NCBI RefSeq assembly: GCF_002213425.1
Contig: NZ_NJGV01000018.1
Location: 1 to 64,000 of the forward strand
DNA length: 64,000 bases
Source: Herbaspirillum aquaticum
GTDB lineage: Bacteria > Pseudomonadota > Gammaproteobacteria > Burkholderiales > Burkholderiaceae_D
Direction of reading: 5' to 3'
Shown: one piece after another, positions 58,963 through 64,000 of the stretch
Layout: each line of letters starts with the position of its first letter
Numbering within the stretch: position 1 is the first letter of the stretch
The notes under the pieces: generated by a model
Databases searched by the model: none
The model's input: the letters and a program-made list of their open reading frames with translations, nothing else
Told to the model about the DNA's origin: nothing
Position numbers and translations under genes: made by a program

Positions 58963-60396
58963 TCACTGCGCCTGCCCCAGCCACTGCTGCACACGTCCAT
59001 AGGCCGAGCGCACCAGCGCCACCAGGCGCGCATCACCAACCAGCTCGCCCCACAGAACGGCATCCGCGCAGAAGGCCTGCACCACGTCATCTGCCGCCAG
59101 CATGCGGCGCGCGGCGGCGGCGTCGAAGATGCCGTCCTGGTATTCGTAGGGCAGCGCTCCGGCCGCCCAGCGCTGCAGGAATACCAGGAACAGCGCAGGC
59201 AGCATGGCCGTGGCCTGAGGATCGCGCCCGGCGGCCAGGCTCTCCTGCAGGGTCGGGCGAATGAAGCCGGGGATCTTGGAATAGCCATCGGCGGCCACGC
59301 GCTGGTTGGTATCCTGGATGGCCGGGTTGGAGAAGCGGGCCAGCGTGGTATCGCGGTACGCCGCCAGGTCGATCGGGCTGGGCGTGAGGCAGGGGATCAC
59401 ATCCTGCGTCACGTAGTCATGCGCCATCTGGCGGATATCGTCGCGCAGCGTGCCTTCGTGGATGTATTGCAGCCCGGCCAGCGTGCCGGCCCAGGCGATG
59501 CAGCTGTGGCTGGCGTTGAGGATGCGGATCTTGGCTTCCTCGTAGGGCAGCACCGATTGCACCATCTCCACCCCGGCCGCTTCCAGGCGCGGACGACCGG
59601 CCTTGAAGTCGTCTTCGATCACCCATTGGATGAAGGACTCGCCCATCAGGGCGCAGGGATCGTCGACCCCTGTATTTTCTTTCACACGGGCCGCAACCGC
59701 CGGTGTGGGGCGGGGTGTGATGCGGTCCACCATGGCGTTGGGGCTGGTGGTCTGGGCATCCATCCAGGCCACCAGTGCGGATTCGCCGCGCAGGGTCAGG
59801 AACTGGCGCAAGCCGTCGCGGAAGCGCTCGCCGTTGTGGCGCAGGTTGTCACAGTTCAGCAGGGTCAGCGCCGCCTGCGGATGGGCCTGGCTGCGCGCGC
59901 GCAGGATGGCCGCGATCGCACCGTAGATGGTGCGCGGTGCACCGCTGCCATCGAGGGCGCAGCGCAGGTCATCGGCCAGGTCGGGGTTGCCCGTGTCGAG
60001 CTGGTAGTGATGGTCGAGGTAGTAGCCCCCCTCGGTCACGGTGAAGGAGATGATGCGGGTGCGTTCTTCGGCACCGGCGGCGATCAGCTGCGTGAGCCGT
60101 TCATCCCACGGCAGGATGCGGCCGATGGCGGCAATGCGCTGGTAGCTGCGCTCGCCCTGGGGCGTGACGGTCTCCAGCGTGTACTGGCCCTGCTGGCGTG
60201 CCAGCGCTTCCAGCAGCGGGCTCATGTCGGCGCGGATATTGGCCAGCGCCAGTTGCCAGCGGCGGTCGGCGCCACTCTCGCGCAGCGCATTCAGGTAGAC
60301 CGCCTGGTGGGCGCGATGGAAGGAACCGGCGCCGATGTGCAGCCAGGTCAGGCTGTCGGCGGCGTCCTGGTCGAGGGAAGTGGCGGTACGGGTCAT
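58963..60396 (-). CDS. dalD: D-arabinitol 4-dehydrogenase (polyol dehydrogenase family)
   Basis: NAD-dependent long-chain polyol dehydrogenase of 477 aa. It begins with [16 protein letters not shown], has [23 protein letters not shown] and VDRITPRPT, and the catalytic Lys region [15 protein letters not shown]. These blocks match Klebsiella DalD closely; mannitol 2-dehydrogenase is the main alternative and activity on several polyols is common. The start is ATG 60396, after AAGGACC. Its product D-xylulose is the substrate of the xylB gene 63 bp downstream. Confidence 0.9.
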   Translation of the reverse strand: MTRTATSLDQDAADSLTWLHIGAGSFHRAHQAVYLNALRESGADRRWQLALANIRADMSPLLEALARQQGQYTLETVTPQGERSYQRIAAIGRILPWDERLTQLIAAGAEERTRIISFTVTEGGYYLDHHYQLDTGNPDLADDLRCALDGSGAPRTIYGAIAAILRARSQAHPQAALTLLNCDNLRHNGERFRDGLRQFLTLRGESALVAWMDAQTTSPNAMVDRITPRPTPAVAARVKENTGVDDPCALMGESFIQWVIEDDFKAGRPRLEAAGVEMVQSVLPYEEAKIRILNASHSCIAWAGTLAGLQYIHEGTLRDDIRQMAHDYVTQDVIPCLTPSPIDLAAYRDTTLARFSNPAIQDTNQRVAADGYSKIPGFIRPTLQESLAAGRDPQATAMLPALFLVFLQRWAAGALPYEYQDGIFDAAAARRMLAADDVVQAFCADAVLWGELVGDARLVALVRSAYGRVQQWLGQAQ

Positions 60397-60433
60397 GCCT
60401 GGTCCTTGTCGAGGAAGTGAATGTGCAAAGGGA

Positions 60434-61552
<1,119 letters not shown>

Positions 61553-61596
61553 GGGGTTCTCCTCGTTCTCTTGTAGGGGGACTGCGCGCTCTTTGC

Positions 61597-62328
61597 TCAG
61601 CGCAGCCAGATCAATTCACTCACCAGTTGCGGAAACTGTTTCATGTCCTCGAATACCTGATGCGCGCCGGCATCCTTCAACTTGCGCGCCATCGTCTTGC
61701 GGTCGTGCGCCACGCCGGTAAAGCCCAGCACGTGCATGCCCGCGGCCACTGCCGCGCGCACGCCGGTGACGCTGTCATCAACCGCCACGCAGCGCGCCGG
61801 GTCGACGTTGAAGCCCGCCGCTGCCGCCAGATACACATCCGGTGCCGGCTTGGGATGGGCCACGTCATGGCCGCTGTAGATGCGGCCGGCAAATTGCGGA
61901 TACAGGCCGCAGCGGCGCAAGCCTGCTTCGATACGCGGCGCATCGCTGTTGCTGGCCACCGCACGCGGCAAGCGGATCGCCTGCAGGGCCTCGACCACGC
62001 CCGGCACCGGCTGCGCTTCGTCACCGCAGGCCACGGCCACGGCCTGGTGGATGCGCTCGGCAGCGGCGGCATCCAGGCCCAGTTCGAATTCCACATCGAC
62101 TTCGCCCAGCAGGATGTCGGTGTACATGCCCAGGCGATGGGCGATGGCAGTGTGCAGGGCCTGGCTGCGCTGCTCTTCCTGCTCGCCATCGTCGTCGGCA
62201 CCGCTCCAGGCCGGCAGCAGCGGCAGCAACTCACGATGCAGCACACGCAGGGCGATGCTCTCGCTATCGAGCAGCACGCCGTCGCAGTCGCAGATCAGGT
62301 GGGTGATTGCCTGGCGCGCCATCATCAC
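61597..62328 (-). CDS. HAD-superfamily sugar phosphatase (subfamily IA)
   Basis: A 243-aa haloacid dehalogenase-type protein with the nucleophile motif DCDGVLLDSE (Asp14, Asp16), AVASNSD (motif II), KPAPDVYLAAA (motif III) and VAVDDSVTGVRAA (motif IV). It resembles beta-phosphoglucomutase and small sugar phosphatases. It overlaps the permease gene by ATGA, which fixes the start. Its place inside a polyol operon suggests removal of toxic sugar phosphates or use of a phosphorylated polyol, but substrate is unknown. Confidence 0.85.
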   Translation of the reverse strand: MMMARQAITHLICDCDGVLLDSESIALRVLHRELLPLLPAWSGADDDGEQEEQRSQALHTAIAHRLGMYTDILLGEVDVEFELGLDAAAAERIHQAVAVACGDEAQPVPGVVEALQAIRLPRAVASNSDAPRIEAGLRRCGLYPQFAGRIYSGHDVAHPKPAPDVYLAAAAGFNVDPARCVAVDDSVTGVRAAVAAGMHVLGFTGVAHDRKTMARKLKDAGAHQVFEDMKQFPQLVSELIWLR

Positions 62329-63140
62329 TTCACCGCTCCGAAGGTCAGGCCGCGCACCAGCTGCTTCTGCGCCAGCCAGCCCAGCGCCATGATCGGGGCG
62401 ATCGCCAGCAGCGAGGCGGCCGACAGCTTGGCCCAGAACAGGCCTTCCGGATTGGAATAGGAGGCGATGAACACCGTCAGCGGCGCCGCGTTGACGCTGG
62501 TGAGGTTCAGGCTCCAGAAGGCTTCATTCCACGACAGGATGATCAGCAGCAAGGCCGTGGAAGCCAGGCCCGGCATGGCCGTCGGCAGGAGCAGGTAAAT
62601 CATTTCCTGCCAGGCGTTGGCCCCGTCGATGCGGGCCGCTTCGAGGATTTCCTTGGGCACGTCATTGAAGTAGGTGAAGGCCATCCACACCGCGATGGGC
62701 AGGTTGATGAGCGTATAGATGAGGGTCAACCCCGTTACCGTATCAAGCAGACCGGTATTCTTGGCCAGCAGATAGATGGGGATCAGTACGCCCACGGCCG
62801 GCATCATCTTGGTCGACAGCATCCACAGCAGCAGCTTCTGGGTGCGGCCGGTCGGGAAGAAGGCCATCGAATACGCCGCCGGCACTGCCAAGAGCAGCGA
62901 CAGCAGCGTCGACCCCAGCGAGACGATCAGAGAATTCTGCACATAGCCCAGGTAGTGGCTGCGGCTGAAGACTTCGCGGAAGGTCTCCAGCGTGGGCAGG
63001 AAGAGCAGCGAGGGCGTATAGGCCTGGGACTCGGTCTTGAAGGCCGTGATCGCCACCCAGAAGATGGGGAAGAACAGCACGATGGCGCAGGCCCAGCCCA
63101 GCACCGCCACCCACAGGGGGCTTTTCTTTGGATCGCTCAT
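62325..63140 (-). CDS. Polyol ABC transporter permease (MalG/SmoG type)
   Basis: Permease of 271 aa with about six membrane segments. The EAA loop that contacts the ATPase reads EILEAARIDGANAWQEMIYL. It pairs with the MalF-type protein whose gene overlaps its start by ATGA, and it overlaps the HAD gene at its end. Confidence 0.93.
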   Translation of the reverse strand: MSDPKKSPLWVAVLGWACAIVLFFPIFWVAITAFKTESQAYTPSLLFLPTLETFREVFSRSHYLGYVQNSLIVSLGSTLLSLLLAVPAAYSMAFFPTGRTQKLLLWMLSTKMMPAVGVLIPIYLLAKNTGLLDTVTGLTLIYTLINLPIAVWMAFTYFNDVPKEILEAARIDGANAWQEMIYLLLPTAMPGLASTALLLIILSWNEAFWSLNLTSVNAAPLTVFIASYSNPEGLFWAKLSAASLLAIAPIMALGWLAQKQLVRGLTFGAVK

Positions 63141-64000
63141 TTTTCGTTGACTCCCTTGAGGTTCCTGGCCAGCATGCGCACCAGGAAGAACGAGACGATG
63201 TTGGCCAGCACGACTGCGAAGATGCCGCCCGCCGAAGCGATGCCGATATCAAACTGCTGCAGGCCGATCGAATAGACCAGGAAGGTCAGGTTGGTGGTGG
63301 CCGTGCCCGGGCCGCCTGCCGTGGTGGTGAAGATTTCCGCAAAGACCGAGAGCAGGAAAATGGTCTCGATCATGATGACCACCGTGATGGCGCGCTTGAG
63401 GTGCGGCAGGACGATGTAGAAGAAGATGCGTACCGGCCCCGCGCCGTCGAGCTGGGCCGCTTCCTTCTGGTCAGTATCGAGCGACTGCAGCGCGGTAAGC
63501 AGGATCAGGAAGGCAAACGGAATCCACTGCCAGGCCACAATGATGATGACCGACAGCATGGGGTACTCGGCCAGCCAGTCGATGGGCTCCAGCCCCAGGT
63601 GCCGCATCACGTAGGCCAGGATGCCGTAGACCGGATGCATGATCATGTTCTTCCAGATCAGCGCGGCCACGGTGGGCATGACGAAGAAGGGGCCGATCAC
63701 CAGGAGGCGCGCAATGCCGCGCCCGCGGAACGGCTGGTCGAACAGTACCGCCAGCAGGGTGCCGCCGATGACACTGATGGCCAGTACCGAACCGATCAGC
63801 AGTGCGGTGTTGCCGATGGAGGGCCAGAAGGCCGGGTCCTGCAACAGGAAGATATAGTTTTCCAGACCCACGAAACCGGTCTGGTCAGGGGCCATCAGGT
63901 TGTAGCGATTGACCGAAAAATAGATGGTCATCACCAGCGGAACGATCATCCAGGCCAGCAGGATCAGCACCGACGGCGTCTGCATCAGGCGGATGGGATT
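63137..64000 (-). CDS. Polyol ABC transporter permease (MalF/SmoF type), cut by the window edge
   Basis: At least 287 codons with about six membrane segments and the EAA loop EAAQLDGAGPVRIFFYIVLP. The frame stays open to the right edge: codons before the ATG at 63985 read NPIRL, and MalF-type proteins normally have some residues before this point, so the true start lies outside the window. The periplasmic binding protein of the system should follow upstream, also outside. Confidence 0.92.
   Translation of the reverse strand, partial: NPIRLMQTPSVLILLAWMIVPLVMTIYFSVNRYNLMAPDQTGFVGLENYIFLLQDPAFWPSIGNTALLIGSVLAISVIGGTLLAVLFDQPFRGRGIARLLVIGPFFVMPTVAALIWKNMIMHPVYGILAYVMRHLGLEPIDWLAEYPMLSVIIIVAWQWIPFAFLILLTALQSLDTDQKEAAQLDGAGPVRIFFYIVLPHLKRAITVVIMIETIFLLSVFAEIFTTTAGGPGTATTNLTFLVYSIGLQQFDIGIASAGGIFAVVLANIVSFFLVRMLARNLKGVNEK

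Noticed and set aside
58468-60420. Plus-strand frame of 650 codons opposite xylB and dalD
   Set aside because: Spans two well-identified genes on the other strand and their junction; no domain seen.

Overview
The window looks like chromosome of a betaproteobacterium of the order Burkholderiales, most likely Oxalobacteraceae and probably Herbaspirillum. This rests on the 16S rRNA signature, the high GC content, the order yqgE-ruvX-pyrR-pyrB-pyrX, polA followed by a DUF2782 protein and a ThrB2-type homoserine kinase, and a Kdo hydroxylase beside waaA. The genus is an inference from familiarity, not from a search. No insertion sequence, prophage, integrase or CRISPR array was seen.

Layout. (1) 1-5760, minus strand: a complete rRNA operon (16S, tRNA-Ile, tRNA-Ala, 23S, 5S) with its promoter, AT-rich upstream element, boxA sites and processing stems. 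(2) 5976-11673: envelope genes, namely a WbpV-like nucleotide-sugar reductase/epimerase, then on the minus strand waaA, a Kdo hydroxylase, waaC and a phosphomannomutase/phosphoglucomutase. (3) 12596-28393, plus strand: a tightly coupled O-antigen/polysaccharide locus with gmd, colC-like, colD, the ABC exporter wzm/wzt, seven glycosyltransferases (one GT10, one GT11, four GT2, one GT4), an acetyltransferase, a PglC-like initiating transferase and a WbpM-like dehydratase. (4) 28484-31875, minus: rmlBDAC for dTDP-L-rhamnose. (5) 32035-37686: apaH, plsC and the pyrimidine operon yqgE-ruvX-pyrR-pyrB with a catalytically degenerate dihydroorotase. (6) 37777-45170, minus: a catabolic or scavenging operon made of an aminohydrolase, an NMT1/THI5-type ABC importer, a Rieske oxygenase, a 2-oxoglutarate/Fe(II)-type oxygenase and a VanB-type reductase. 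(7) 45572-57417: a Tat-type dienelactone hydrolase, two chemoreceptors (one Aer-like), polA, a LOG-family protein, DUF2782, thrB and membrane proteins. (8) 57427-64000, minus: a polyol operon (ABC permeases and ATPase, HAD phosphatase, D-arabinitol dehydrogenase, xylulokinase), cut by the window edge.

How the genes work together. The polysaccharide locus reads as one pathway. The mutase at 10300 feeds mannose-1-phosphate; ManC is not in the window. Gmd makes GDP-4-keto-6-deoxymannose, and the ColD homologue, which has the diagnostic His in place of the PLP lysine, with the ColC-like reductase should make GDP-L-colitose. The GT10 and GT11 enzymes are the natural colitose acceptor-side partners. 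WbpM-like dehydratase plus WbpV-like reductase should make a 6-deoxy-HexNAc such as QuiNAc, which the PglC-like transferase could load on undecaprenyl phosphate. RmlBDAC supplies rhamnose, and Wzm/Wzt exports the finished chain.

The most interesting points are the predicted colitose O-antigen with two fucosyltransferase-family enzymes but no ordinary fucose synthase, the uncharacterised Rieske/2OG/aminohydrolase operon, and the divergent polA/LOG pair whose start codons touch.
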